Of a stretch of DNA of 64,000 nucleotides, positions 20,872 to 32,492 are shown piece after piece. Both the position numbers and the translations under genes were made by a program. Origin of the DNA: Phytophthora colocasiae (taxonomy: Eukaryota; Oomycota; Peronosporomycetes; Peronosporales; Peronosporaceae); the NCBI GenBank assembly GCA_018806915.1, contig JAGKQI010000022.1, positions 310,001 through 374,000 on the forward strand. The letters are read 5' to 3'. The notes below the pieces were generated by a model, which was given only the letters and a program-made list of their open reading frames with translations, was not told the DNA's origin and searched no databases. Each line of letters begins with the position of its first letter. Position 1 is the first letter of the stretch.

Positions 20872-21451
20872 TGGAACCGGGAATTACTTTGGCCCACCAG
20901 CATCAAGAAGGTAAGGAGAAGAGATCTAGCATAGAGGTTAATTCTGGATAATACATTGGCCAGTTTTACTCTATCTAGTGATCTATCCTTTACGTGCGAA
21001 CTACGGATCGGAAGGAATTGGCTGCTTGGCCTGACGACCTCGTCGACTCTCAACCCATCAAGACACCCGCTATAGAAAGCGGCGAGCATCGTAAAGGAAG
21101 GGACCAGATCCCCAACATTGGACCTTTGGAAGACCTGGATTGAAGACCAGGCGGCCGGATCAAGGCTCGAGAACTCGCCTGTGACCCGGATCAACCCCTC
21201 CGAGGTAGAGTGAAGTATTCCCACGCTATCTCATCACCCCTGCGTCACCCAAGACATTCTTCTCGTCCCGAGACAGCTTCAGAAGTCACCTGGAAGAACG
21301 TAACCCGCCTATCGACGGGTACACAAGGTGAACACTACACGCAGCAAGATCACGGAACATTGGGGGGACCCCCTCCGTTAGTCGGTGTCTGGGCGCAAGT
21401 GGCGATCGCGATCGGCCTCAACCAGATTTTAGCCAGATCCGCTCCACCACA
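20872..21451 (+). other. Gypsy C1 leader
   Basis: This untranslated leader matches 58717-59303 and the complements of 46797-47377 and 57360-57853. It holds the possible primer-binding site (20872-20883) and a small CCTGG/CCAGG hairpin near 21137. There is no gene. Confidence 0.7.
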
Positions 21452-21872
21452 ATGGTGCGCGTGCCCGGATCTTCTGGTGACTTCGGATATCACCGTGAGT
21501 CCCAAGAAGATGTCAAGATTAAAGAAGAACAAGGGGAAGAAGTGCCTACGAATGTTGGATCGACGGAGGCACCGCTGAAGATGGAAAGATCCACAGATCA
21601 GCAGAGTTCTGGGAGGATCTCTACTGACAGGCACGAGGCAGACCTGGATCGCAATCCAGATCTCGAAGAAAACCTCGAATTCCTCCCAAGGCCCCTACGA
21701 GGGCCATTGCGGATCTCGATGAGAATCGAGATCCGCACACGAGCCATAAGGAATCAGCAAAGCTGAAACCTAATCTGCTCACCAAGTCCACTGTTGCCTC
21801 AAGATCGACCAAGAAAAAGAAGATCAAGAGCACCCGGACGAAATTGAAAGCTCCAGACTCAGAGCCAGAAGA
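21452..21872 (+). pseudogene. Gypsy C1 gag, N-terminal fragment
   Basis: It reads MVRVPGSSGDFGYHRESQED as in C2 and C3, then loses frame near 21670 by one-base deletions and stops at 21764-21766. The nucleotide match to gag continues to GAGCCAGAAGAT (21872) and then ends. The capsid and zinc-knuckle parts (about 2.1 kb in C3) are absent. Confidence 0.85.
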
Positions 21873-22205
21873 TGTGATCGCCATTTCGACCTCCCGGGTC
21901 CACAACAGGAGGTTCTCTCCTTCGTGTCCATGAAAGGTCTTCACGCTGAGCGTGACGGGCTTTGGGGAAGGCCGTTTCTACCGACGTGCCAGACGTCAAG
22001 GCCCATTCTCGTGCTCGCCCTTCGAGCTTAGAGATGGCGAACGCCACGCGTTGGCCCTCCAACTGGAGCATAGAGAGAAATGTGAAAGGGATTTTCTCTC
22101 TTCAGAATCCTCGCAGCTTCGAGGACACTGTCAGCGTGGCATTGAATGCCGAACACAACTTTAAGTTGTCAAGGGTCGGTGCTAACAGCACAGGGTCTGG
22201 AGGAC
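21873..22205. other. Filler made of shuffled Gypsy D-type gag pieces
   Basis: Four short pieces of a Gypsy D-like gag occupy the gap left by the C1 gag deletion: minus [20 protein letters not shown] (about 21873-21962), minus [20 protein letters not shown] to TAFP (about 21963-22068), plus ERNVKG (about 22070-22092) and plus [19 protein letters not shown] to SRVG (about 22105-22186). Their order and orientation differ from the intact gag. Confidence 0.8.
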
Positions 22206-22490
22206 CCGAGCCCAGCTCGGTATTGGAAATACCACGCACCAGGAAAATGGTTCCGCCAAGCCAAGATCACAGGAAAGAACAATCACGAAAGAGCGATCTT
22301 ACTCCTGGACACTGGCGCCGAGGTATCCATCTTGGATACCGCCTTTGCTCGTAAGGTTGGGTGCAACTTTGACACTAGTCAGAGACAGGAGTGTGCTAGG
22401 ATCGGGGATAATGTGTACACCACCGAAAGGAGAACGAGGATCAAGATCACGTTTGCGGGATACTTGGTCTACTGGTCGGGTCCCGGCGCT
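22206..22490 (+). pseudogene. Gypsy C1 protease, C-terminally deleted
   Basis: The frame gives YWKYHAPGKWFRQAKITG, then the catalytic ILLLDTGAEVSILDTAFARK and GDNVYTTERRTRIKITFAGY. After LVY near 22472 the sequence jumps about 430 bp (compared with C3, 62090 to 62520) into the linker. The flap/C-terminal half of the protease, including the GMDF region, is lost. Confidence 0.85.
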
Positions 22491-23074
22491 ACATGGAGTG
22501 GCAGAACCTAGCTCTAGAAGCGACTGTGGACGCAAGACCAGAACCTCAGGAATCCGTAGAGATCCCCTTACCGTCGGTCGAACGGCCGACCTACGTTACG
22601 CCACGATCCATACTCCGCCGAGGTGGGACGACCAAGACTGATCCTGAGCCTGCGCCAATATCGACATTGGAACCTCGATCACCAACCGATGCGGCCGAAG
22701 TCAAGGTCGCATTCATCGATCCCCAACCGGATCCCATGGATACCCCACCGAATACGATCAGTTCCGATAAGACCCCGAGTGGCGAAGCTGGGGGCGGTGA
22801 GACTGAGACGAATGAGAGCTTGCCAGATCAGGCCCCAGATCGGACAGATCGGGCATGCGAAGAAGAAATCGAGGTAAAAACAGAAAAACCAGATTTTCAA
22901 ATTGAGATCAAACATGTAACCGACGCCGATGCCGTCCATATGGTTAAATACACCCCGATCTTGACAGCCAAGGACGATAGACTGCGTGATCAATCAACGG
23001 ATGAACCGGATCCGACATCTCTTAAAGGGATCGAGAACGCCGATCAGACCCACTTACACGAAAGTGGCGATTTT
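22491..23074 (+). pseudogene. Gypsy C1 protease-RT linker
   Basis: It is open in one frame (MEWQNLALEATVDARPEPQE through NADQTHLHESGDF). It is proline- and acid-rich, with no catalytic motif, and corresponds to 62535-63130 in C3. It is cut at 23074 by the Copia array; the last five bases ATTTT (23070-23074) are the left target duplication. Its continuation starts at 42286. Confidence 0.85.
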
Positions 23075-23356
23075 TGAAGAAGGTCGTGGTAGAGGTTGTC
23101 TTGCGAGGGGAGGACTGCCGAAGCTTGGGGCGAGGAGGCCGAGGCGAGGGAAGTCACTTGAGGGGTAGAATGGAAATTCAGAAGTGATTGATTGATATGA
23201 GCTTACACTGTTTTCTCTACCTGGTCTGCATCCAATCATTTGGTGCATCCAATCACCAACATTCTGTACTCGTCCAATCATCCTACTCGTCTAATCATCG
23301 GTGGCGTAAACATCTTACCGTAATCATTGCGGGATCGTATTGGATCACCTGCAACA
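23075..23356 (-). repeat. Copia LTR1 (282 bp), array 3' end
   Basis: It is the outer LTR next to the left ATTTT target duplication. On the minus strand it follows a purine-rich tract (GAGAGGGGC at 23357-23365) that fits the polypurine primer for plus-strand synthesis. Confidence 0.92.
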
Positions 23357-26300
23357 GCCCCTCTCAATGCGAACACGCTTGAACGCCAAGAGCCGTCGTT
23401 AAGTCCTTGTGACGAGGTCCGCCGAGTCCCTTGGTCAAGATGTCGGCCAGCATGGTCGTAGTCTCACAGTACTCGACGATCACTTCACCGCGCTTGACTT
23501 CATCACGGATGTGGTGGTACTTGATGCACGACTGATTGTCTCCTCGGCGCATCCAACTTGGTCGAGACGTCACTGGCAACGAGCTTCATGCTGAGTTCGA
23601 CTGGACTGGCAGCAGGTTTGCAGTTCTGCATGCCAAAACGCTCCAGGATGTCGTTGATGTAGCGAGCTTGACTCAATGTGACACTGCCATCTGCGTTGTC
23701 GACCACTTCGATACCCAGAATGAAGGAACACTTGCCGCTGTCAGTCATCTCGAATCGTGCCTTGAGCTGTTTCTTGACTTCAGCAATGATCGTCGAAGAG
23801 CTTCCGGTCACCAAAACATCGTCGACGTACACCAGCATCAGAACGCAGTCACCATCGACAACCTTGATGTAGAGGCACGGATCGTAGCTCGAAACGCGAA
23901 ATCCGATGGAGCGCACATACTCGTCGAAGGTCTCATTCCACACTCGAGAAGCTTGCTTGAGACCGTAGATCGCCTTGAGCAGTTCCACGCAGTCGTAGCC
24001 GTCATCAAGTTCCACGCCTTCTGGAACACTGCAGAACACCTTCTCCTTCATCAAGCCGTACAGGAACGCCGTGACGACATCAAGTTGGTCGAGAGGCCAA
24101 TTGAAGAACTTGGCCACAGCGATGATCATTCGCAGCGTGACGTACTTGACCACCGGCGAAAACGTCTCGGTGTAGTCGATACCATACTTCTGCACAAATC
24201 CTTTCGCGACGAGTCGAGCCTTGTACTTCTCGATGGGCCCGTCGGCTTTCCGCTTGATCTTGAACACCCACTTGGTTCCGACTGCGCGTTGGTTGTTCGG
24301 TAATTTGGCGCCACGAAACACTCCACGAAGTCGCATCGACTTGAGTTCTGCTCGGATCGCCTTGCGCGTGGACTTGGTCTTCGCCGCTCACAGCATCTTG
24401 GAACGTCTTCGGCTCGGCGCTGTCACTCGTCTCCACTGCATTGGCACTCGCACGCCAGTACATCGGCTGAGTCGAGTCATCATCATCATTGTCTTCACAT
24501 TTGGCTTCTTGATGCGCTTGCTTCTTCTAATCCAGCGCTGCGACGCGGTCGACGAACATGTTCACGATCCTCAGCATTAGAACGAGCCTTGCGTTTCCCC
24601 GCCTGCTTGAATTCACGCGTTCCATGGTCGTTCGAAATCTCGAGGTCTTCAAGGATATCCGCAGCATCTTCGACATCTTCATCATCCACAACAACATTGG
24701 CGTCGTCGAAGGTCGATTCGTCGAAAGTGACATCGCGAGAAATCACTACCTGGCCCGCCTCGATGTCATAAACGCGATACGCCTTCGAACGCTCTTCATA
24801 GCCCATGAAAATTCCTTCACGAGCCTTGGGGTCCCACTTGAGTCGCTTCTCCTTCGGCGTCAGGACGTAGGCCTTGCACCCGAAAACGCGCATGTGCTTC
24901 ACGTTGGGCTTCCTCTTGTACACAATCTCAAACGGCGTCTTCCCTGGGACCTTGGGTGACGGCAGTCGATTCTTGATGTAAATTGCCGTCATCGCCGCTT
25001 CCGCCCAAAATGTCTTGTCCAAACGTGCGAAGTGAAGCATGCTGCGCCCGATAGTCACAATCGTCCGGTTGGCGCGTTCCGCAGTAGCATTCGTCTGATG
25101 CGCATATCGAACCGTCGGCTGGACTTCAATGCCATGATTGTCGTAAAAGGCCTTGAGCGAGTTGGTCGCGAACTCCTTGGCACCGTCATGACGCACGAAC
25201 TTGACCCTGGCATCGAATTGGCGCTCCACTTTAGCGATGAACCTGCGCAGACAGTCTTCACTCTCCGACTTAGCGCGCAAACAGAATCCCGTCATGCAGC
25301 CGCTGGCTTCGTCAGTGATCAGCAGTAGATACTTGCTGCCACCAAGCGACTCTTTCTCCATGGGGCCACACAGGTCGAAGTGCAGGAACTCGAATGGCTT
25401 GTACTTGGGCTTGTCCGGGTTTCTCGGAAAGGGTTTTTGGACCATCTTCCCTTGCTGACACCCGCGGCATCCGCTTGAGTTCTTTGACGAGGTCGGCATT
25501 TTCGCGCCCGTCACCATGCCGCTCGAAACCATCTTCCGTAGCACGTCGTTCGGAGCATGACCCATCCGCGCATGAAGATCGACACTGTTGATCGAGACCG
25601 TAGTCGTCGAATTGGCAGAACGCTTGGGTACTCGTAGCCAGTAGAGTCCGTCGATCAGGTCCGCGGAAGCAACGATCTTCTTCGACGACTTGCGCGCAAT
25701 GTGCATCTCGGAGCCGTCAAACACCACCTTGAAGTCTCCACCTACATGATGGTAGTCCGCGGTTCACCACATTCCACACCGACTTTGTCAGGAACACGCC
25801 ACGACAGATAGCAGGTTCTTGTTCATACTCGGCACGTAGAGAGCATCTTCGATTCGGACGTCGCGCACACTCCGGTTGGGCAGAATCACTTGTTGCACAA
25901 CGGTACCAACTCCCAAAATCTTGGCCGTTTGACCGTTGGCAACTGTGAGTTCGCCTTCGTCGCGCAAGTTGATGTCGATAAACTTGGACTTGTCGTTGCA
26001 AATGTGGTGGGTTGCACCACTGTCGATCGCCCATGAGCCTTGAAACTTCTTGCCCGACGACACTCCACACGCTGTCGACATGGAGACTGCAAACGCGATG
26101 TAGTCGTCAACGTCGTCGCACCACTCAACGTTGCTGGCACCGCGACCACCTCGGCCGCGTCGTGCTCCTCGATTTTCTTCTTTTTGCTTGGTCCAGCACT
26201 TGTCGATCAGATGCCCCAATTTTCCGCAGTAGTCACACCGGCGAGTTTGACGCTCGGCGTTGAAGGCCTTTGCTGCTTCCTCGATTTTCACCGCCGCAGT

Positions 26301-26692
26301 CTTTTCGCCTTGTCGCTTGATATGCTCATTCGTGAGCACCTTCACCACATCTTGCGTCCGCAGCTCTGCATTGCTCATCTCCATGTTGAGCACGACGTTC
26401 TCGTAGCTCTTGGGCAGACTGCGCAGCAAGCAGATCGCCACATCCTCGTCCTCCATCTTGGCGCCGATACTGCTAAGCTTCGCGCTGATGTTGAGGACCT
26501 CGTTGCAGTGGTGAAGGATGTTTCCGCCATCTGCCATCTCCATGCTGAAGAGCTGACGCTTGAGATAAATGCGTCCAGCCTTCTGCGATCCACCGTAAAG
26601 GGTACGCAAGCGCGCCCTAGTTCTCGCCGTTGAACTTGTCGATGGAGATCTTGGTATCTTGGACAGATGACATAGTACTTGGGCTCATAACC
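23357..26692 (-). pseudogene. Copia unit U1: gag-pol with most of RNase H deleted
   Basis: Read on the minus strand: primer site at 26680-26692; gag ATG at 26673, stopped after FNGEN by a deletion joining to [18 protein letters not shown]; zinc knuckle [14 protein letters not shown]; protease [14 protein letters not shown]; a 60-bp foreign gag piece (25742-25803); integrase (HARMGH...CRGC, then [26 protein letters not shown]); RT with LMLVYVDDVLVTGSS; RNase H collapsed so that STKLDAP joins the last exon-like part (IKYHHIRDEVKRGEVIVEY to ADILTKGL). It is intact at the TTGCC site where u2/u3 and U4-U6 are split. Confidence 0.88.
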
Positions 26693-26977
26693 TGAAGAAG
26701 GTCGTGGTAGAGGTTGTCTTGCGAGGGGAGGACTGCCGAAGGTTGGGGCGAGGAGGCCGAGGCGAGGGAAGTCACTTGAGGGGTAGAATGGAAATTCAGA
26801 AGTGATTGATTGATATGAGCTTACACTGTTTTCTCTACCTGGTCTGCATCCAATCATTTGGTGCATCCAATCACCAACTTTCTGTAATTTCGTCCAATCA
26901 TCCCTACTCGTCTAATCATCGGTGGCGTAAACATCTTACCGTAATCATTGCAGGATCGTATTGGATCACCTGCAACA
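26693..26977 (-). repeat. Copia LTR2 (285 bp)
   Basis: It serves as 5' LTR of U1 (primer site just left of it on the plus strand) and at the same time as 3' LTR of u2 (purine tract just right). Confidence 0.9.
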
Positions 26978-27406
26978 GCCCTCTCAATGCGAACACGCTT
27001 GAACGCCAAGAGCCGTCGTTAAGTCCCTTGTGACGAGGTCCGCCGAGTCCCTTGGTCAAGATGTCGGCCAGCATGGTCGTAGTCTCACAGTACTCGACGA
27101 TCACTTCACCGCGCTTGACTTCATCACGGATGTGGTGGTACTTGATGTCGATGTGCTTCGCGCGGCCATGGTTCACAGGGTTCTTCGTCATCTTGATGCA
27201 CGACTGATTGTCTTCGGCGCATCCAACTTGGTCGAGACGTCACTGGCAACGAGCTTCATGCTGAGTTCGACTGGACTGGCAGCAGGTTTGCAGTTCTGCA
27301 TGCCAAAACGCTCCAGGATGTCGTTGATGTAGCGAGCTTGACTCAATGTGACACTGCCATCTGCGTTGTCGACCACTTCGATACCCAGAATGAAGGAACA
27401 CTTGCC
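26978..27406 (-). pseudogene. Copia partial unit u2: 3' end of pol
   Basis: A 429-bp segment reads GKCSFILGIEVVDNADGSVT, then SQARYINDILERFGMQNCKP, then the RNase H deletion junction after TKLDAP, then the last part ending in GLGGPRHKGL. It begins directly at LTR3, with TTGCC (27402-27406) at the border. It is the 3' complement of the U4-U6 type segments. Confidence 0.88.
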
Positions 27407-27688
27407 TGAAGAAGGTCGTGGTAGAGGTTGTCTTGCGAGGGGAGGACTGCCGAAGGTTGGGGCGAGGAGGCCGAGGCGAGGGAAGTCACTTGAGGGGTAG
27501 AATGGAAATTCAGAAGTGATTGATTGATATGAGCTTACACTGTTTTCTCTACCTGGTCTGCATCCAATCATTTGGTGCATCCAATCACCAACTTTCTGTA
27601 CTCGTCCAATCATCCTACTCGTCTAATCATCGGTGGCGTAAACATCTTACCGTAATCATTGCGGGATCGTATTGGATCACCTGCAACA
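27407..27688 (-). repeat. Copia LTR3 (282 bp)
   Basis: It is flanked on the left by TTGCC from pol and on the right by the 3' end of u3. It is nearly identical to LTR1. Confidence 0.9.
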
Positions 27689-28117
27689 GCCCCTCTCAAT
27701 GCGAACACGCTTGAACGCCAAGAGCCGTCGTTAAGTCCTTGTGACGAGGTCCGCCGAGTCCCTTGGTCAAGATGTCGGCCAGCATGGTCGTAGTCTCACA
27801 GTACTCGACGATCACTTCACCGCGCTTGACTTCATCACGGATGTGGTGGTACTTGATGTCGATGTGCTTCGCGCGGCCATGGTTCACAGGGTTCTTCGTC
27901 ATCTTGATGCACGACTGATTGTCTTCGGCGCATCCAACTTGGTCGAGACGTCACTGGCAACGAGCTTCATGCTGAGTTCGACTGGACTGGCAGCAGGTTT
28001 GCAGTTCTGCATGCCAAAACGCTCCAGGATGTCGTTGATGTAGCGAGCTTGACTCAATGTGACACTGCCATCTGCGTTGTCGACCACTTCGATACCCAGA
28101 ATGAATGAACACTAGCC
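27689..28117 (-). pseudogene. Copia partial unit u3: 3' end of pol
   Basis: This is a second copy of the u2 segment, same length and same RNase H deletion, forming with LTR3 a tandem repeat of about 0.71 kb. The border with LTR4 reads TAGCC instead of TTGCC, one mutation. Confidence 0.88.
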
Positions 28118-28400
28118 AGAAGAAGGTCGTGGTAGAGGTTGTCTTGCCATGTGAGGAATGACGAAGGTTGGGGCGATGAGGCCGAGGCGCTGGAAGTCAC
28201 TTGAGGGGTAGAATTGAAATTCAGAAGTGTTTGATTGATATGAGCTTAAACTGTTTTCTATACCTGGTCTGCATCCAATCATTTGGTGCATCAAATCACC
28301 ATCTTTCTGTACTCGTCCAATCATCCTACTCGTCTAATCATCGTTGGCGTAAACATCTTACCGTAATCATTGCAGGATCGTATTGGATCACCATGCAACA
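28118..28400 (-). repeat. Copia LTR4, diverged
   Basis: This LTR carries many point changes compared with the other seven, including a changed terminal base (AGAAGAAGG instead of TGAAGAAGG) and CCATGCAACA at its right end. It is the 3' LTR of the beta unit. Confidence 0.88.
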
Positions 28401-31400
28401 GCCCCCTCTCAATGCGAACACGCTTGAACGCCAAGAGCCGTCGTTAAGTCCTTGTGACGAGGTCCGCCGAGTCCCTTGGTCAAGATGTCGGCCAGCATGG
28501 TTGTGGTCTCGCAGTACTCGACGATCACTTCACCGCGCTTGACTTCATCACGGATGTGGTGGTACTTGATGTCGATGTGCTTCGCGCGGCCATGGTTCAC
28601 AGGGTTCTTCGTCATCTTGATGCACGACTGATTGTCTTCGAAAATCTTCTCAGATCCGGGATGTCTTCGCCTGCAGCGTCAAGGATCTCACACAGAAGCT
28701 TGTGCACCCACTTGCCTTCTTGGATTGCCAGACTGAGCGCAATGTACTCAGCTTCACTCGTGGAAAGAGACACACTCGATTGCTTCTTGGATCCCCACGA
28801 CACAGGTCCGCCAAGAACTTGAAACAGGTAGCCTGAAGTCGACTTGCGGTCACTGTGGTCACCAGCCCAGTCTGCATCCGAATAGCCACGAAAGTCGATT
28901 CCCTTGGTCGGCGAAAACGGAGTCCATGCGACTTGGTGCCCTGAAGGTAACGGAAGATGCGCTTGACTGCAATCCAGTGCTCGACTTGAGGATTCTCCAT
29001 GAAGCGCGAAACGTAACCAACTGCAAAAGCAATGTCCGGGCGAGTCGACGTCATCAAGTGCATGAGAGGCACCGACAGCTTCGCGGAACGGCGCATCCAA
29101 CTTGGTCGAGACGTCACTGGCAACGAGCTTCATGCTGAGGTCGACTGGACTGGCAGCAGGTTTGCAGTTCTGCATGCCAAAGCGCTCCAGGATGTCGTTG
29201 ATGTAGCGAGCTTGACTCAATGTGACACTGCCATCCGCATTGTCGACCACCTCAATCCCCAGAATGAAGGAACATTTGCCGCTGTCGGTCATCTCGAATC
29301 GTGCCTTGAGCTGTTTCTTGACTTCAGCAATGATAGTCGAAGAGCTTCCGGTCACCAAAACATCGTCGACGTACACCAGCATCAGAACGCAGTCACCATC
29401 GACAATCTTGATGTAGAGGCACGGATCGTAGCTCGAAACGCGAAATCCGATGGAGCGCACATACTCGTCGAAGGTCTCATTCCACACTCGAGAAGCTTGC
29501 TTGAGACCGTAGATCGCCTTGAGCAGTTCCACGCAGTCGTAGCCGTCATCAAGTTCCACGCCTTCTGGAACACTGCAGAACACCTTCTCCTTCTTCAAGC
29601 CGTACAGGAACGCCGTGACGACATCAAGTTGGTCGAGAGGCCAATTGAAGAACTTGGCCACAGCGATGATCATTCGCAGCGTGACGTACTTGACCACCGG
29701 CGAAAACGTCTCGGTGTAGTCGATACCATACTTCTGCACAAATCCTTTCGCGACGAGTCGAGCCTTGTACTTCTCGATGGACCCGTCGGCTTTCCGCTTG
29801 ATCTTGAACACCCACTTGGTTCCGACCGCGCGTTGGTTGTTCGGTAATTTGGCGCCACGAAACACTCCACGAAGTCGCATCGACTTGAGTTCTGCTCGGA
29901 TCGCCTTCCGCCAGTGGACTTGGTCTTCGCCGCTCACAGCATCTTGGAACGTCTTCGGCTCGGCGCTGTCACTCGTCTCCACTGCATTGGCACTCGCACG
30001 CCAGTACATCGGCTGAGTCGAGTCATCATCATCATTGTCTTCAGATTTGGCTTCTTGATGGTCAGAGTCCGGAGCGCTTGCTTCTTCTAATCCAGCGCTG
30101 CGACGCGGTCGACGAACATGTTCACGATCCTCAGCATTAGAACGAGCCTTGCGTTTCCCCGCCTGCTTGAATTCACGCGTTCCATGGTCGTTCGAAATCT
30201 CGAGGTCTTCAATGATATCCGCAGCATCTTCGACATCTTCATCATCATCCACAACAACATTGGCGTCGTCGAAGGTCGATTCGTCGAAAGTGACATCGCG
30301 AGAAATCACTACCTGGCCCGCCTCGATGTCATAAACGCGATACGCCTTCGAACGCTCTTCATAGCCCATGAAAATTCCTTCACGAGCCTTGGGGTCCCAC
30401 TTGAGTCGCTTCTCCTTCGGCGTCAGGACGTAGGCCTTGCACCCGAAAACGCGCATGCTTCACGTTGGGCTTCCTCTTGTACACAATCTCAAACGGCGTC
30501 TTCCCTGGGACCCTTGGGTGACGGCAGTCGATTCTTGATGTAAATTGCCGTCATCGCCGCTTCCGCCCAAAATGTCTTGTCAAACGTGCGAAGTGAAGCA
30601 TGCTGCGCCCGATAGTCACAATCGTCCGGTTGGCGCGTTCCGCAGTAGCATTCGTCTGATGCGCATATCGAACCGTCGGCTGGACTTCAATGCCATGATT
30701 GTCGTAAAAGGCCTTGAGCGAGTTGGTCGCGAACTCCTTGGCACCGTCATGACGCACGAACTTGACCCTGGCATCGAATTGGCGCTCCACTTTAGCGATG
30801 AACCTGCGCAGACAGTCTTCACTCTCCGACTTAGCGCGCAAACAGAATCCCGTCATGCAGCCGCTGGCTTCGTCAGTGATCAGCAGTAGATACTTGCTGC
30901 CACCAAGCGACTCTTTCTCCGCATGGGGCCACACAGGTCGAAGTGCAGGAACTCGAATGGCTTGTACTTGGGCTTGTCCGGGTTTCTCGGAAAGGGTTTT
31001 TGGACCATCTTCCCTTGCTGACACCCGCGGCATCCGCTTGAGTTCTTCGACGAGGTCGGCATTTTCGCGCCCGTCACCATGCCGCTCGAAACCATCTTCC
31101 GTAGCACGTCGTTCGGAGCATGACCCATCCGCGCATGAAGATCGACACTGTTGATCGAGACCGTAGTCGTCGAATTGGCAGAACGCTTGGGTACTCGTAG
31201 CCAGTAGAGTCCGTCGATCAGGTCCGCGGAAGCAATGATCTTCTTCGACGACTTGCGCGCAATGTGCATCTCGGAGCCGTCAAACACCACCTTGAAATCT
31301 CCACTTCGGTTGATCTGAGGCACAGATAGCAGGTTCTTGTTCATACTCGGCACGTAGAGAGCATCTTCGATTCGGACGTCGCGCACACTCCGGTTGGGCA

Positions 31401-32210
31401 GAATCACTTGTTGCACAACGGTACCAACTCCCAAAATCTTGGCCGTTTGACCGTTGGCAACTGTGAGTTCGCCTTCGTCGCGCAAGTTGATGTCGATGAA
31501 CTTGGACTTGTCGTTGCAAATGTGGTGGGTTGCACCACTGTCGATCGCCCATGAGCCTTGAAACTTCTTGCCCGACGACATTCCACACGCTGTCGACATG
31601 GAGACTGCAAACGCGTTGTAGTCGTCATCGTCGTCGCACCACTCAACGTTGCTGGCACCGCGACCACCTCGGCCGCGTCGTGCTCCTCGATTTTCTTCTT
31701 TCTGCTTGGTCCAGCACTTGTCGATCAGATGCCCCAATTTTCCGCAGTAGTCACACCGGCGAGTTTGACGCTCGGCGTTGAAGGCCTTTGCTGCTTCCTC
31801 GATTTTCACCGCCGCAGTCTTCTCGCCTTGTCGCTTGATATGCTCATTCGTGAGCACCTTCACTACATCTTGCGTCCGCAGCTCTGCATTGCTCATCTCC
31901 ATGTTGAGCACGACGTTCTCGTAGCTCTTGGGCAGACTGCGCAGCAAGCAGATCGCCACATCCTCGTCCTCCATCTTGGAGCCGATACTGCTAAGCTTCG
32001 CGCTGATGTTGAGGACTTCGTTGCAATGGTGAAGGATGTTTCCGCCTTCTGCCATCTCCATGCTGAAGAGCTGACGCTTGAGATATATGCGTCCAGCCTT
32101 CTGCGATCCACCGTAAAGGGTACGCAAGCGCGCCCTAGTTCTCGCCGTTGAACTTGTCGATGGAGATCTTGGTATCTTGGACAGATGACATGGTACTTGG
32201 GCTCATAACC
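28401..32210 (-). pseudogene. Copia unit beta: most complete gag-pol
   Basis: The full order is gag, protease, integrase, RT, RNase H. Gag to integrase start is one ORF (30880-32127). Integrase continues at 30551-31033, and integrase end, RT and RNase H at 28612-30456. Motifs: [44 protein letters not shown] (uninterrupted here); integrase [37 protein letters not shown] and YVDDVLVTG; RNase H YSDADWAGDHSDRKS and STSEAEYIAL. Lesions are a 2-bp insertion near 30920, small indels near 30455-30590, one frameshift near 28635, and the gag N-terminal deletion shared by all units. Confidence 0.9.
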
Positions 32211-32492
32211 TGAAGAAGGTCGTGGTAGAGGTTGTCTTGCGAGGGGAGGACTGCCGAAGGTTGGGGCGAGGAGGCCGAGGCGAGGGAAGTCACTTGAGGG
32301 GTAGAATGGAAATTCAGAAGTGATTGATTGATATGAGCTTACACTGTTTTCTCTACCTGGTCTGCATCCAATCATTTGGTGCATCCAATCACCAACTTTC
32401 TGTACTCGTCCAATCATCCTAATCGTTTAATCATCGGTGGCGTAAACATCTTACCGTAATCATTGCGGGATCGTATTGGATCACCTGCAACA
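32211..32492 (-). repeat. Copia LTR5 (282 bp)
   Basis: It is the 5' LTR of beta. On its right it abuts TTGCC (32493-32497) in the RT of U4. With TTGCC left of LTR3 this gives a 5-bp target duplication for the nested insertion. Confidence 0.92.

Noticed and set aside
23536..24303. 255-codon plus-strand ORF in Copia U1, with relatives at 29032-29847 and others
   Set aside because: It is the mirror of the RT on the minus strand, including the YVDD region. It appears in every unit only because RT is conserved.
25801..26609. The ORF stop after NLLSVVACS as a natural end of gag-protease
   Set aside because: The stop is created by the 60-bp gag filler; in beta the frame continues into integrase.
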